Below are positions 1 through 7,853 of a stretch of DNA of 18,371 bases, piece after piece. A program made the translations under genes and the position numbers. Source of the DNA: an uncultured Coriobacteriaceae bacterium (GTDB lineage: Bacteria; Actinomycetota; Coriobacteriia; Coriobacteriales; Atopobiaceae); the NCBI GenBank assembly GCA_900549525.1, contig UWSJ01000035.1, forward strand, positions 1-18,371, in the 5' to 3' direction. Position 1 is the stretch's first letter. Every line of letters starts with the position of its first letter. The notes beneath the pieces were generated by a model. The model was not told where the DNA came from. It saw only the letters and a program-made list of their open reading frames with translations, and did no database searches.

Positions 1-371
1 TCGGACGCCGGGTCGAAGTTGATCTTGAGCAGGTCGCGGTCGGCCTCGGGGAGGTCGTACGTCGCCTGGGATACGGAATCCCGGAGCGCCGCGACCTCGG
101 CGCTCGTGGCGAGGGGGTTGGTGCGCGTGCCGTCCTCGGCGACGTAGGTCATGACCTTCGTCGCGGGGTCCCACAGCCAGCACGGCGTGTAGGGCACCTG
201 CACCGTCTTGGGGTCCTGCCCGGCGGAGCATACCTGCAGGGCGGCACCTGTGGCGGCGCAGATCTTCGCGAGGTCGCCGTCGATGCCGTTGAGCTTGTCG
301 GCGGTGATGGGCGTGCCGCCCTCCTCGAGGTCCTTCCAGTCGGTCGCTTCGTGCACGACGGGGTTTGCCAT
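1..371 (-). CDS. Tail-fibre-like protein, N-terminal part (runs off the left edge)
   Basis: The reading frame opens with ATG at 371 behind a strong AGGAGG sited just after the stop of the preceding gene, and stays open to position 1, so about 123 residues are visible and the C-terminus is missing. The start reads MANPVVHEATDWKDLEEGG followed by TPITADKLNGIDGDL. A 'W-x-D ... TPITADxLN-x-I' opening is common at the N-terminus of phage tail fibre or tail appendage proteins. The following residues (DPATKVMTYVAEDGT) contain a short beta-rich stretch. It is the last gene of the visible tail module, where receptor-binding or appendage proteins normally sit. The receptor-binding part, if any, lies outside the window. 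Tail location is well supported by position; fibre identity is an inference. Confidence 0.75.
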   Translation of the reverse strand, partial: MANPVVHEATDWKDLEEGGTPITADKLNGIDGDLAKICAATGAALQVCSAGQDPKTVQVPYTPCWLWDPATKVMTYVAEDGTRTNPLATSAEVAALRDSVSQATYDLPEADRDLLKINFDPAS

Positions 372-379
372 TGTTCCTC

Positions 380-1303
380 CTAGGAGTTGTCGATCACTGC
401 GGACGAGAGCTTGTGGGCCACCCACGAGGCGTTGCCTCCCGGGAAGACCCCGGGGCCGGGGTACGTGCCTCCGCCCGGGTAGAGCGGCAGGGTGTCGACG
501 ACCCTGATCTCGTCGACCACCTTGCTGCCCTCGGGCTCGTGGAACCACACGGCGCCCACGACCTTTGGCGGGGCGTCGGGCCCGAAGGTCACGTTGCTGT
601 CGGCGTCGACGCCGTTGGCGCCGGGCGCGCCGCGCGGGATGCCGAAGTCGACCACCACGGGCTCGCCCGCCACTGCGGGCTTGCGCACGTGGACGGTGGC
701 GGCGGTGCCGCTCGGCAGGGTGTCAACCTCTCCCACGTTGAGCTCGAACTGGCTCACCGCCGTCTCGAGCGACTTGACGAAGCTGTCGGTGTCCACCGGC
801 AGCACCGGCGCCATCGCCCCGCAGTAGCTCGGGTCGAGCCGGTGGTCGGTGAGCGTGCCGCGCCAGTCGACGCGGGCGAGCACGAGCTCCCACGTGGACT
901 CCGTGCGCACCGGCTCGTAGCTCGGCGACTGCGTCACGCGGGCGTAGACCGCGCCGTCGCGGTAGGCGCTGTCGAAGCGCGCCGCGACGATCACCCAGGC
1001 GTACGAGCCGCTCGGCACGTCCGACTGGTCGAGCACCCTCGCCGCCGAGCGCACCGGGATGAGCAGGCCGTCGGCCACGCACGCGCCCGCCCCGACCGAC
1101 CACGACGCGCCCGACCTGGACACCTCGAGCTCGTCGAGGTAGTCGGTGCACACGCCGTCCGTGGCGTAGAGCCGCATGACCTCGCGCAGGTCGGAGGCGT
1201 GGTACTCGCGATCGTAGACCGGCACGCCCTTATTGTCGATGGTCGGGTGCTGATCCGAGTCCATCGGGTAGACCTTGGTGATCGACGTTGTCCTGAGAGC
1301 CAT
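380..1303 (-). CDS. Tail/baseplate structural protein with a collagen-like patch
   Basis: 307 residues, starting with ATG at 1303, directly abutting the stop of the Gp37-like gene (1304). The N-terminal ~90 residues (VPVYDREYHASDLREVMRLY, then DGVCTD and later GAGACVADGLLIPV) resemble the N-terminal domain of many phage structural proteins that follow the tail-tip protein and carry a 'DR-x-Y-x-A' signature. Around residues 215-240 there is a short collagen-type or fibre-shaft motif, FGIPRGAPGANG, typical of trimeric tail appendages. The C-terminus is Gly/Pro-rich (YPGGGTYPGPGVFPGGN). No enzymatic motif is visible. It probably belongs to the baseplate or to an appendage carrying the fibre encoded next. 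An upper-baseplate (BppU-like) role is possible but I cannot establish it from sequence alone. Confidence 0.78.
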   Translation of the reverse strand: MALRTTSITKVYPMDSDQHPTIDNKGVPVYDREYHASDLREVMRLYATDGVCTDYLDELEVSRSGASWSVGAGACVADGLLIPVRSAARVLDQSDVPSGSYAWVIVAARFDSAYRDGAVYARVTQSPSYEPVRTESTWELVLARVDWRGTLTDHRLDPSYCGAMAPVLPVDTDSFVKSLETAVSQFELNVGEVDTLPSGTAATVHVRKPAVAGEPVVVDFGIPRGAPGANGVDADSNVTFGPDAPPKVVGAVWFHEPEGSKVVDEIRVVDTLPLYPGGGTYPGPGVFPGGNASWVAHKLSSAVIDNS

Positions 1304-2380
1304 CTATCTCCTCCCGAGCATCGCCCGCGCGACTCGCGCGAGCCTCTTGGTGCCCAATGTTGCCTCCACCGTCACGCCGCCCGCCTTGTGCACCTCGCGC
1401 GCCTCCTGCACTCGCTCCTGGGCGACGAGCCCGAGGGACGGCACCTCCACCTCGACGAGGTCGCCCACGTCCCAGTCCGTGCGGTAGCCGAGCCCGGAGA
1501 CTCCGCAGTCGACGGACACCTCCGGCATGTGGTCGTAGGCGCGCAGCCTCGCCGCCGCGTCCACCGACGCCGCCGTGGGCGCGTCGCCCGCCAGCTGGCT
1601 CACGTCCTCCAGGCACCGCGCCGCCCACTGAGTCGAGGCGTCGAAGCCCTGGACGGCGACCGTGCGGTCGACCGTGATGGCGTCCGCCCCGGTGCCCGCC
1701 TCCGCGTGGGCCATGACCTGCGAGCACCCGGTCGAGTAGTCTCCGACGTAGGAGACGGAGTCCGCCGAGCCCATCTCGAGGGAGAAGACCTGCACCGGGT
1801 TGGAGGACTGGGAGCGAGTGCGGTCGAGGCCCGTGAGGATGCGCACCGAGAGGCGCGTCGGGTCGGCGTCGCGGTCATAGCCGACCACCACGCGCGCCCC
1901 CTGGTCTGCGAGCGCCGCGACGACGGCGGACATGCCGCCCTTGCCCTCGTCGCAGGATATGCGGTAGGAGCCGCCACTCGGCGCCTGCGTGCCCGCCCCC
2001 AGCGCCAGCGGCGGCAGGTCGCCCATGTGCCACGACGACAGGGCGCGGGTCGCCGCCTGCCGCCAGTTCGCTCCGGTCGCGGAGGCCCCGCCGGACGGCG
2101 CGGCCCAGCGCTCCCACAGGCACTCGGCGAACCGCCCCTCCATCGTCGGGGGCTCGCCCTCCTCGTCCGTGACCTTCTCGACGACGCCGACCTCGTCCGC
2201 GTCGTCGCGCACGAGCAGGTAGCGCCCCGGCCACGAGACCGGGACGGGGCACGCCAGCTGCAGCGCGAAGCTCCCGATGCCGGTGAGCGACCTGGTCCAC
2301 TGGAGGTTGGAGTAGGGGACGTTCGCCGCCACGAGCGAGATGACCCCCGCTGCGTCGACGTGATGCACGGAGAGGATCAT
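1304..2380 (-). CDS. Gp37-like siphovirus tail protein (tail tip / baseplate)
   Basis: 358 residues. I chose ATG at 2380 because it overlaps the distal tail protein stop as ATGA (2377-2380) and gives a protein starting MILSVHHVDAAG; the open frame upstream of that reads as an Arg-rich shadow. The sequence has the pattern of the ReqiPepy6 Gp37-like family: an early W-T-R-x-L-T-G-I-G-S-F-A-L-Q-L segment, a GRYLLVRDDADEVGVVEKV segment, and a late segment with the sense 'gYrtDwdvGDLVEVEVPSLG' followed by a VTVEATLG strand. In siphoviruses this protein follows Dit and contributes to the tail hub or tip. The ORF is intact, with usual position and length. The family call rests on pattern memory, not on a search. 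Confidence 0.8.
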   Translation of the reverse strand: MILSVHHVDAAGVISLVAANVPYSNLQWTRSLTGIGSFALQLACPVPVSWPGRYLLVRDDADEVGVVEKVTDEEGEPPTMEGRFAECLWERWAAPSGGASATGANWRQAATRALSSWHMGDLPPLALGAGTQAPSGGSYRISCDEGKGGMSAVVAALADQGARVVVGYDRDADPTRLSVRILTGLDRTRSQSSNPVQVFSLEMGSADSVSYVGDYSTGCSQVMAHAEAGTGADAITVDRTVAVQGFDASTQWAARCLEDVSQLAGDAPTAASVDAAARLRAYDHMPEVSVDCGVSGLGYRTDWDVGDLVEVEVPSLGLVAQERVQEAREVHKAGGVTVEATLGTKRLARVARAMLGRR

Positions 2381-3333
2381 ATGCCGGTGTACCTCTCGTG
2401 GATGGAGGGCCTGACGGACAGGGCGGCGTCGCCGGACGACGCCGACCACTCGACGTAGAACGTGCCCACGGGGATGCCGGTCGCCAGCGTCGAGCCCCTG
2501 GTGACCCTGTGCGAGACGTTCGCGCCGTTGAGTGTGATGGAAGTCGGGCGCCTCGAGAAGTCGACCACGAGCTCGTCGCCGTGCTTGAGCGTAAGCGAAA
2601 GCCCCACCTGACCCACGACGGAGCCAGATGCGTCGAACACCTTGATGGCGGGGTTCACGACCGCGTCGGACGCCGAGATGTCAAAGCGCGGGTAGGCGGT
2701 GCCGTGTCCGCCGTTGGTCATCTCGATTCGGGAGGAGATGAACCCGACGACGAAGCCCTTGATGTGCTCGGGCTCCGTGGCCGTCACGTCCGCCTCGGCG
2801 TCGTTGGACGTCGGCAGCACCGCGTGGCCCTCGGCGAAGCTGACGAACGGGAAGCCCCGGCGCCCCGAGGCCTCGGCGAGGTCGAAGCGCTTCTCGTCCT
2901 CCGAGAGCCACATCGGCTCCAGCGCGAGGCACGTCCACTTGAGCGTTGGGTGCGACCACACGTTGCCCGTCGAGACCTCGAAGGCGTACTGCCTGCCCGT
3001 GAAGTACCTGGTCACGCCCATGTACGTGCAGTGCACCGTGTAGCTGCGACGCGGGATGAAGAACGCCATCGCCTCGGCGCGGGCCTCGGCCGGGTCGAAC
3101 CATGCGTCGGCGGTGATGGAGCGGTCCCGCTCCGGCACGCGCTCGTCGAGCAGGTACGAGCCGTCGTACTGCGCGTAGGCCTGCGTGCCGACCTCGTACT
3201 CGACGCCGCCGAAGCCCTCCAGGCCGTCGGACGGCACCCGCCACCTGTCCTGGTCGATGACGAAGGTGGGGTTGTCCTCCCCCAGCCCGTCGTCGCGCAC
3301 GATGGTTATCAGGCACTCCCTGCCGTCTATCAT
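2377..3333 (-). CDS. Distal tail protein (Dit, siphovirus tail family)
   Basis: 318 residues from ATG at 3333, which overlaps the tape-measure stop as ATGA (3330-3333). The open frame extends far upstream but that part is an Arg/Gly/His-rich shadow of the tape-measure gene. The N-terminal half contains GLEGFGGVEYEVGTQAYAQY followed by a LLDERVPERDRSITADAWF stretch, and later SYTVHCTYMGVTRYFTGRQY, i.e. the N-terminal beta-sandwich of the siphovirus Dit family. The C-terminal half is beta-rich (VVVDF... TSITLNGANVSHRV), a galectin-like or Ig-like fold in related proteins. Dit forms the hexameric hub joining the tail tube to the baseplate, and its place immediately after the tape measure is the classic one. 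Confidence 0.88.
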   Translation of the reverse strand: MIDGRECLITIVRDDGLGEDNPTFVIDQDRWRVPSDGLEGFGGVEYEVGTQAYAQYDGSYLLDERVPERDRSITADAWFDPAEARAEAMAFFIPRRSYTVHCTYMGVTRYFTGRQYAFEVSTGNVWSHPTLKWTCLALEPMWLSEDEKRFDLAEASGRRGFPFVSFAEGHAVLPTSNDAEADVTATEPEHIKGFVVGFISSRIEMTNGGHGTAYPRFDISASDAVVNPAIKVFDASGSVVGQVGLSLTLKHGDELVVDFSRRPTSITLNGANVSHRVTRGSTLATGIPVGTFYVEWSASSGDAALSVRPSIHERYTGI

Positions 3334-5594
3334 GCCGTCGCCCCCAGCCCGTACATCGCCCACATCCTCGACTCCCTGGCCATCTGGTCGGGCGTCTGGA
3401 CGGGCGAGTTGAAGTTGATGACCTGCGAGACCTGCGCAGGCGCGGCTGGCGCCGGGGCGAAGTCGTACGTCGCCGACAGGCTCGGCGACATGGCCGCCTG
3501 CAGCGGGTCGAGCACCGACTCCGCCGCCGCCATGACGTCGTCCCTCTGCGCGGCGATGGACCTGGCGAAGTCGCCCATGAGCGCCTTGCCGGAGAACGTC
3601 GTGTAGCCGTGCCCCGAGAAGGGCCCTCGCTTGGCGGGCGAGAAGGGGAAGAAGCTGCGGAGCGTGGACAGGCCGTCCTCGACGGCGCCCCTGGCGGCGT
3701 TGAAGCCGTTCATGATTCCGTCCTTGAGGCCCCCGAGGATGGCCTTGCCGGAGTCGACCAGCCACTCCCCCGCGCCGCTGAAGAAGCCCAGGATCTTGTC
3801 CTTGATGCCCGTGACCGTGCTGTACACGGCGTCGATGCCGCCGGACGCGGCGCTCCTGAGCCCGTCCCAGATGCCCGAGAAGAAGCCGCTGATTGAGCCC
3901 CACACCGAGTCCCACGTCCCCTGGATGGCGGAGAGGACCGAGGAGATGACCGACGAGACGGCGTTGATGGCTGAGCCGACCGCCGACCTGATGTCGCCCC
4001 ACACCGCCGAGGCGACCCCGGAGATGGCGCCCCAGATTGAGCCCCACACGCCGGAGATGGCGGAGAGGACCGCGGAGACGACCGACATGACCGCCCCGAT
4101 GGCGGCGGACACGACCGAGATAATGCCGTTCCACACGGCTATCGCCACGGCCTTGATGCCCTCCCACACGCCGGACCAGTCTCCGGACAGCGCCGCCATG
4201 ACGATCTGGACGACCGAGCCGATGGCGCCCATGACGCCGGTCACGGTTGACTGGATGACGGGCATGTTGGCGTTGACCCACCCGAGTATCTGCGTCGCGA
4301 TGGGCATGACCGTCGCCATTACCGTTGTGGCGAGCCCGACGGCCGCCGCCGCGACGGCGGAGACTATCGGGGCGAGACCGGACAGCGTCGTGCCGAGCTG
4401 CTCGACGAGCGGAAGCATGAGCGGCCCCAGCTGCTCCGCCAGCCCCGACACCGCCTCGCCCACGGGGGCGAAGGCTGGCAGCAGGGTGCCGGTAAGGTAG
4501 TCCGACACGGCCTGGTACGCCGCGAGCACCTGCGAGGCGTCGACCGGCGGCAGGCTGATGCCGAGCGTGGAGAGCAGCTGCGCGCCCGAGTTCCACGCCG
4601 CCGCGACGGCGGAGGAGACGACGGGCGTCAGCACGGACGCCGCACCCGACAGCGCCTTGGGCAGCTCCGTGAGGATGGCCTCGCCGATCTGCACGACGCG
4701 CGGGGCGACGTTCTCCGCCACGGCGCCGAGGCCCGTGAGCAGCTGGTCGGTCAGCGCCGACATGTCCGCGTCGGGGTTGGCCAGGCCGGTGAGCCAGTTG
4801 TCCCACGCGGCCTTGGTCATGGCGATTGACCCCTCGATGGTTCCCATGGCCTCCTTGGCCGTGGTGCCCGCGATGCCCTGAGCCTCCTGCACGCGGGCGA
4901 TGGCCTCGACCACGTCGGCGTAGGAGTCGATGGATAGGTCGTTGCCCTCCTTCATGACGGCAGGGAGCTTGTTGGCGTCGGAGATGAGCCTCTTCATCTC
5001 CTCCTGGGTTCCGCCGTAGCCGAGCTTGAGGTTGTCCAGCATCGTGTAGTTCTGCTTGGCGAACCCCTGGTAGGCGTTCTGCACGTCAGTCATGCTGGAG
5101 CCGAAGACGTTGACGTTGTCCGACATCGACCGCATGGCGAGGTCGGTCATGTCCGCCGCCTTGGCGGTGTCGCCGCCGAGCGACTTGACCATCGACGCCG
5201 AGAAGCTGGTGGCCTGCTCCATGTACTGGTTGGCGCTCATGCCGGACGTCCTGTAGGCGTCGGCAGCGTACGCCTGGAGCTTCCCCGAGGCGTCGCCGAA
5301 GAGCTTGTCCACGCCGCCGACCAGCTGCTCGTAGCTCGCGTACGAGCTGAGCGCGGCGGTTCCGATGCCCAGCGTGGCAGTGCCAGCCGCCGCGCCCGCC
5401 GCGACCACGGCCTTGCCCACGGCCGCGCCCGCCTTGCCCAGCGCCTCCAGCGCCTTCGAGCCGCCGTCGGCCGAGGACTCGGCCTTCTTGCCCATCTCGT
5501 CGACCTTGGCCGTGAGGTCGTCAACCTTCTGCTTGACGTCCTTGACGTCTGCTACGACATCAATCTCCAACTTCTCGGCCGTCTTCTCGGCCAT
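3330..5594 (-). CDS. Tape measure protein
   Basis: 754 residues, ATG at 5594 behind GGGAGG. Residues ~1-45 look like a coiled coil (VADVKDVKQKVDDLTAKVDEM), followed by an Ala-rich hydrophobic stretch at ~50-85. A central region has the usual tape-measure signature around 'MGTIEGSIAMTKAAWDNWLTGL'. From roughly residue 480 to 660 there is a Trp-punctuated repeat array (units like VWGSIWGAISG and SVWGSISGFFSGIWDG), typical of the helical tail-lumen part. The protein sets tail length and is ejected with DNA; at the usual ~1.5 Å per residue it predicts a tail of roughly 110 nm, so a moderately long siphovirus tail. It follows the two tail assembly genes and overlaps dit by 4 nt. No muralytic domain (NlpC/P60, lysozyme) is visible. 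Confidence 0.95.
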   Translation of the reverse strand: MAEKTAEKLEIDVVADVKDVKQKVDDLTAKVDEMGKKAESSADGGSKALEALGKAGAAVGKAVVAAGAAAGTATLGIGTAALSSYASYEQLVGGVDKLFGDASGKLQAYAADAYRTSGMSANQYMEQATSFSASMVKSLGGDTAKAADMTDLAMRSMSDNVNVFGSSMTDVQNAYQGFAKQNYTMLDNLKLGYGGTQEEMKRLISDANKLPAVMKEGNDLSIDSYADVVEAIARVQEAQGIAGTTAKEAMGTIEGSIAMTKAAWDNWLTGLANPDADMSALTDQLLTGLGAVAENVAPRVVQIGEAILTELPKALSGAASVLTPVVSSAVAAAWNSGAQLLSTLGISLPPVDASQVLAAYQAVSDYLTGTLLPAFAPVGEAVSGLAEQLGPLMLPLVEQLGTTLSGLAPIVSAVAAAAVGLATTVMATVMPIATQILGWVNANMPVIQSTVTGVMGAIGSVVQIVMAALSGDWSGVWEGIKAVAIAVWNGIISVVSAAIGAVMSVVSAVLSAISGVWGSIWGAISGVASAVWGDIRSAVGSAINAVSSVISSVLSAIQGTWDSVWGSISGFFSGIWDGLRSAASGGIDAVYSTVTGIKDKILGFFSGAGEWLVDSGKAILGGLKDGIMNGFNAARGAVEDGLSTLRSFFPFSPAKRGPFSGHGYTTFSGKALMGDFARSIAAQRDDVMAAAESVLDPLQAAMSPSLSATYDFAPAPAAPAQVSQVINFNSPVQTPDQMARESRMWAMYGLGATA

Positions 5595-5604
5595 CCGCGC
5601 CTCC

Positions 5605-6165
5605 CTATCGGACGTCCCCGAACCATGCCTGCTGCGCCGCCAGGGCCTCGTCCCGCTCGGCGCCCCGGCGCTCCGGGAGCTCCCACCTCGCCCTGTCGTG
5701 CCGCGCCTTCGTCTCCGGGCTCGCCTTGGCGCTCGCCGCCGTCCACGTGCGCGCGCCCATGACCCTCGACAGCGACGTGTCGCCGGGCAGGTTCCGCAGC
5801 AGGGCGCAGAAAAGGTGCCAGTGCATGTCGGTCGCCGGGTCGGTGAGGTCGACGCCGTACGCCTGCATGAAGGCGGCGACCACGAGCCCCGCGTCGATGT
5901 CCGGGTCGAAAGCCCTTGCCCCGCCGCTGCCCCCGCGCGGCAGCTCCTGCCGGTCGGCGTAGAACTCGACCGCCGGCACCTGCCAGCCGGGGACGGGGTC
6001 GCCGCGCAGGACGCGCGGGTCGACCAGCCCCTCCTCGCTCAGCACGCGCCCGAAGCGCAGCCACGCCCTGAACGACGTGTGGATCTTCACGTCGGCGTCG
6101 CCCACGGAGAGCGTCTGCTGCAGGCACTTCCCGCCCGCGTCTATGTCGGCGGCGAGGTCTATCAC
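5605..6165 (-). CDS. Gp15-family tail assembly protein (tail chaperone position)
   Basis: 186 residues from GTG at 6165, immediately after the TAG of the upstream gene (6166-6168). It matches the Bacteriophage Gp15 family: an early V-K-I-H-T-S-F-R-A-W-L-R-F-G-R segment, a middle FDPDIDAGLVVAAFMQAYGVDL segment (~86-107) and the hallmark DMHWHLFCALLRNLPG (~113-128), then SLSRVMGARTW. The C-terminal tail is charged and helical. In siphoviruses this gene lies between the tail tube protein and the tape measure and is regarded as a tail assembly chaperone equivalent of the G/GT pair. No slippery heptamer is obvious at the junction with the upstream gene, so I treat the two as separate proteins and not as a programmed frameshift fusion. 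Confidence 0.88.
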   Translation of the reverse strand: MIDLAADIDAGGKCLQQTLSVGDADVKIHTSFRAWLRFGRVLSEEGLVDPRVLRGDPVPGWQVPAVEFYADRQELPRGGSGGARAFDPDIDAGLVVAAFMQAYGVDLTDPATDMHWHLFCALLRNLPGDTSLSRVMGARTWTAASAKASPETKARHDRARWELPERRGAERDEALAAQQAWFGDVR

Positions 6166-6522
6166 CTAGACCGCCCGGAAGCCCCGGCGCGTGCGCGGGC
6201 GCTCGACCAGCTCCGCCACGCGGGAGAGCTTGTCGAGGTCGAGCGCCTGCATTTGCTCGGCGATGCCCTGGAACTGGCGCACGCGCGCCTCGGTCTGCGG
6301 CTGCTCGTACTCGTCCTTCGTCTCGGTGAAGAGCGCGTCGAGGCGGGCGAGGTCGACCTCCTCGAACCTGTCTGAGCCGAGCCGCTCGGCCAGCCCCTCC
6401 TTGCCGTAGGCGCGCTCGACGGCCTTGAACTCGGCGCGGTACCTCGCCTCCATGCCGTCGGCGCTGGCGGGCGCCTCGAAGAGGCGCGCGACCTCGATGG
6501 TGTACGCTGGCAGGTCTGACAT
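6166..6522 (-). CDS. Tail assembly chaperone (Gp14/gpG-like)
   Basis: 118 residues from ATG at 6522, with a GGAGGGG Shine-Dalgarno 7 nt upstream that is buried in a hairpin (see 6528-6559). The protein is acidic and helical (IEVARLFEAPASADGMEARY; EEVDLARLDALFTETKDEYEQ) with a basic extreme C-terminus (RPRTRRGFRAV). No domain can be named from motifs alone. The role is inferred from position: first gene after the tail tube protein and directly ahead of the Gp15-family gene and the tape measure, where siphoviruses encode the first tail assembly chaperone. Start choice is supported by the SD and by the N-terminus beginning just after the intergenic hairpin. Confidence 0.75.
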   Translation of the reverse strand: MSDLPAYTIEVARLFEAPASADGMEARYRAEFKAVERAYGKEGLAERLGSDRFEEVDLARLDALFTETKDEYEQPQTEARVRQFQGIAEQMQALDLDKLSRVAELVERPRTRRGFRAV

Positions 6523-6527
6523 GAAAG

Positions 6528-6559
6528 ATCCCCTCCGTCGGTTGTCCTCCGGAGGGGAT
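6528..6559 (-). promoter_or_regulatory. Hairpin sequestering the ribosome binding site of the tail chaperone gene
   Basis: A perfect 10-bp inverted repeat (6528-6537 with 6550-6559, loop 12 nt) lies between the tail tube gene (stop at 6582) and the chaperone gene (ATG at 6522). On the minus-strand transcript the 3' arm contains GGAGGGG, the chaperone's Shine-Dalgarno, 7 nt before its ATG, so the folded form hides the ribosome binding site. After the stem there are only three T (CTTTC), so it is a poor intrinsic terminator; translational attenuation, or partial termination plus attenuation, is more likely. Such a device would make much tube protein and little chaperone. The structure is seen directly; the function is inferred. 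Confidence 0.7.
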
Positions 6560-6581
6560 GGTCGGGCCTATGTCACGGGGC

Positions 6582-7079
6582 CTACTTCGATTCGACGGAG
6601 CTGACGGTCGCGGCGGGCGTGAACGTCACCTTGCCGCCGGCCTTGCCGACGGTGCCCTTCTGCGCGTCGCCGTTGAAGTTGAGCGTGAAGTTGAGCTTGC
6701 CGTCCACCGTCGCGAGCGAGGACGGCACGCACGTCGCCTCCGACCACAGGTAGCCCACGGTCGGATTGCCCGTGGTGATGTCAGGCGTCACGAGGAGGCA
6801 CGGGATGACGCAGTCCGAGCCCACGGGCATGCCCATGAACTTCGGGAACAGGTAGGAGTAGATGGGGTTCTTGTTGTCGAGCACGATCTCCTGCTCCATC
6901 GTCGGGGCGTAGCCGGTGACCTCGTTCGTGTCGTTCTTGTCCTTGATGTAGCCGTAGGTCTCCGTGTTGGCGTTCCACGAGAACTCGAACACCGTCGACA
7001 GGTCGATCGGCTTGTAGTCGCCGGACTTGTCCGCACTCACGTCCAGCATCGGGATGAACAGGTTACGAGTCAGCTTCAT
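6582..7079 (-). CDS. Major tail tube protein
   Basis: 165 residues from ATG at 7079 (GGAAGGGGAG ribosome binding site nearby), overlapping the 3' end of the preceding gene by 17 nt. The N-terminus MKLTRNLFIPMLDV, the FEFSWNANTETYGYIKD segment (~32-48), VTGYAPTMEQEIVLDNKNPIYSYL (~54-77, split by Thr-Gly-rich turns) and a C-terminal GKLNFTLNFNGDAQKGTV strand pair form the pattern of small siphovirus tail tube subunits. It has more Lys, Asn and Tyr than its neighbours, as expected for a highly expressed structural protein. It sits between the head-tail joining genes and the tail chaperones, exactly where the tube gene is expected. A following hairpin probably helps uncouple its high expression from the chaperones. 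Confidence 0.85.
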   Translation of the reverse strand: MKLTRNLFIPMLDVSADKSGDYKPIDLSTVFEFSWNANTETYGYIKDKNDTNEVTGYAPTMEQEIVLDNKNPIYSYLFPKFMGMPVGSDCVIPCLLVTPDITTGNPTVGYLWSEATCVPSSLATVDGKLNFTLNFNGDAQKGTVGKAGGKVTFTPAATVSSVESK

Positions 7080-7488
7080 CGCGAAGCACTCCCCTTCCGT
7101 CTATGTGCCACGAGGCCGTCAGGTCGGCCTCCCACACGTACCAGCCGGAGCCGGACAGCTCCAGCTCCCTTGCCCTGTCGGCTGCGGCGGCGAAGGTGAC
7201 CTCCGAGCCGCCCGCCGTCAGGGCCGTCATGCCCAGGAGCCCGGCCGCGTCCTCCGCCTGCGCCATCGCCAGCGCCGAGTCGCGCCGCTTGACGATGACC
7301 CGCACCGGCATGGACACGTCGGCCGAGCCGTCTATGTACTCCGCCTGCGCGGAGAGGGTGCCGGGGCGCACCACGACGCCCTCCTGCCCGTCCACGGCTG
7401 ACAGGCGGCGCAGGTACACCGGGGACAGCCCGGAGGCCGTCAGGGAGCCTCCAACGGCCTCGATGACCTGCCGCACGGTCGCGCTCAT
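7063..7488 (-). CDS. Tail terminator / head-tail joining protein (minor capsid-like)
   Basis: 141 residues from ATG at 7488, overlapping the upstream stop as ATGA (7485-7488). The open frame extends further upstream but with shadow-like sequence. Visible features are a helical N-terminus (ATVRQVIEAVGGSL), a strand SMPVRVIVKRRDS, a helix ALAMAQAEDAAGLLG, and a C-terminal SGWYVWEADLTASWHI. This alpha/beta layout ('vi..r..d...a...a..i..l' followed by 'g...y.....l.a.w') is that of phage minor capsid or tail-completion proteins placed immediately before the tail tube gene. It probably caps the tail or joins it to the head connector. The role is by position; the fold similarity is by eye only. Confidence 0.72.
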   Translation of the reverse strand: MSATVRQVIEAVGGSLTASGLSPVYLRRLSAVDGQEGVVVRPGTLSAQAEYIDGSADVSMPVRVIVKRRDSALAMAQAEDAAGLLGMTALTAGGSEVTFAAAADRARELELSGSGWYVWEADLTASWHIDGRGVLRDEADS

Positions 7489-7853
7489 GCCCCCATCTCC
7501 TTCGCGTAGGACTTCCCCAGCATCTCCGCCCACTCCTCGCCGCAGTCGGCCTTGGCCTTCTCGGCCCACCTCGCGGTGGCGCGGGGGTTCTGGCCGTAGT
7601 GGTCGCCCACGGCCTCGTCGTAGTAGGCGTAGGCCGCGTACTCTCCGTGGCCCCGGTCGGCGCTGTAGGTGATGCGCCCGCGCTCGAACTCCGACATCTC
7701 GCGGGCGGAGTCCGCCAGCTGGCCGGTGTCCCTCTTCACGTACGGCCGCATGTCCTCCTCGACCTGCCGCGTCAGCGCCTCCACGGGCGTCGTGGACTCC
7801 AGCGCCTTGGCGAGCCGGTCGAGGTCGTGTCTCACCTTGATGCGTAGGCCCAT
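7485..7853 (-). CDS. HK97 gp10-like head-tail joining / minor capsid protein
   Basis: 122 residues from ATG at 7853, which shares its A with the upstream TGA (TGATG). The protein begins MGLRIKVRHDLDRLAKALE; a segment EEDMRPYVKRDTGQLADSA (~33-51) is the conserved 'yVP-x-DTG-x-L' motif of gp10-like and minor capsid proteins, followed by ITYSADRGHGEYAAYAYYDEA (~62-81, in two parts) and a C-terminal RATARWAEKAKAD 'npra...W...a' stretch. In HK97- and Firmicutes-type phages this protein joins head and tail and lies just ahead of the tail terminator. Position, length and motifs agree. GTG at 7856 is a possible alternative start one residue upstream. Confidence 0.85.
   Translation of the reverse strand: MGLRIKVRHDLDRLAKALESTTPVEALTRQVEEDMRPYVKRDTGQLADSAREMSEFERGRITYSADRGHGEYAAYAYYDEAVGDHYGQNPRATARWAEKAKADCGEEWAEMLGKSYAKEMGA

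Noticed and set aside
365..2458. Long plus-strand open frame (697 codons) opposite the tail genes
   Set aside because: Composition is Arg/His/Asp-rich low-complexity, no SD, no recognisable motif; it is the antisense shadow of GC-rich tail genes whose minus-strand products have clear family motifs.
3330..3960. Possible transmembrane or lytic domain in the tape measure C-terminus
   Set aside because: The hydrophobic Trp-rich repeats are ordinary tape-measure helices; no catalytic motif for a peptidase or lysozyme was found.
3334..4806. Upstream extension of the distal tail protein to 809 residues
   Set aside because: The extension is a Gly/Arg/His shadow of the tape measure frame; the ATGA overlap at 3330-3333 gives the natural start.
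6160..6175. Programmed frameshift joining the two tail chaperone genes
   Set aside because: The Gp15-family gene has its own GTG right after the stop, and no slippery heptamer is visible at the junction.
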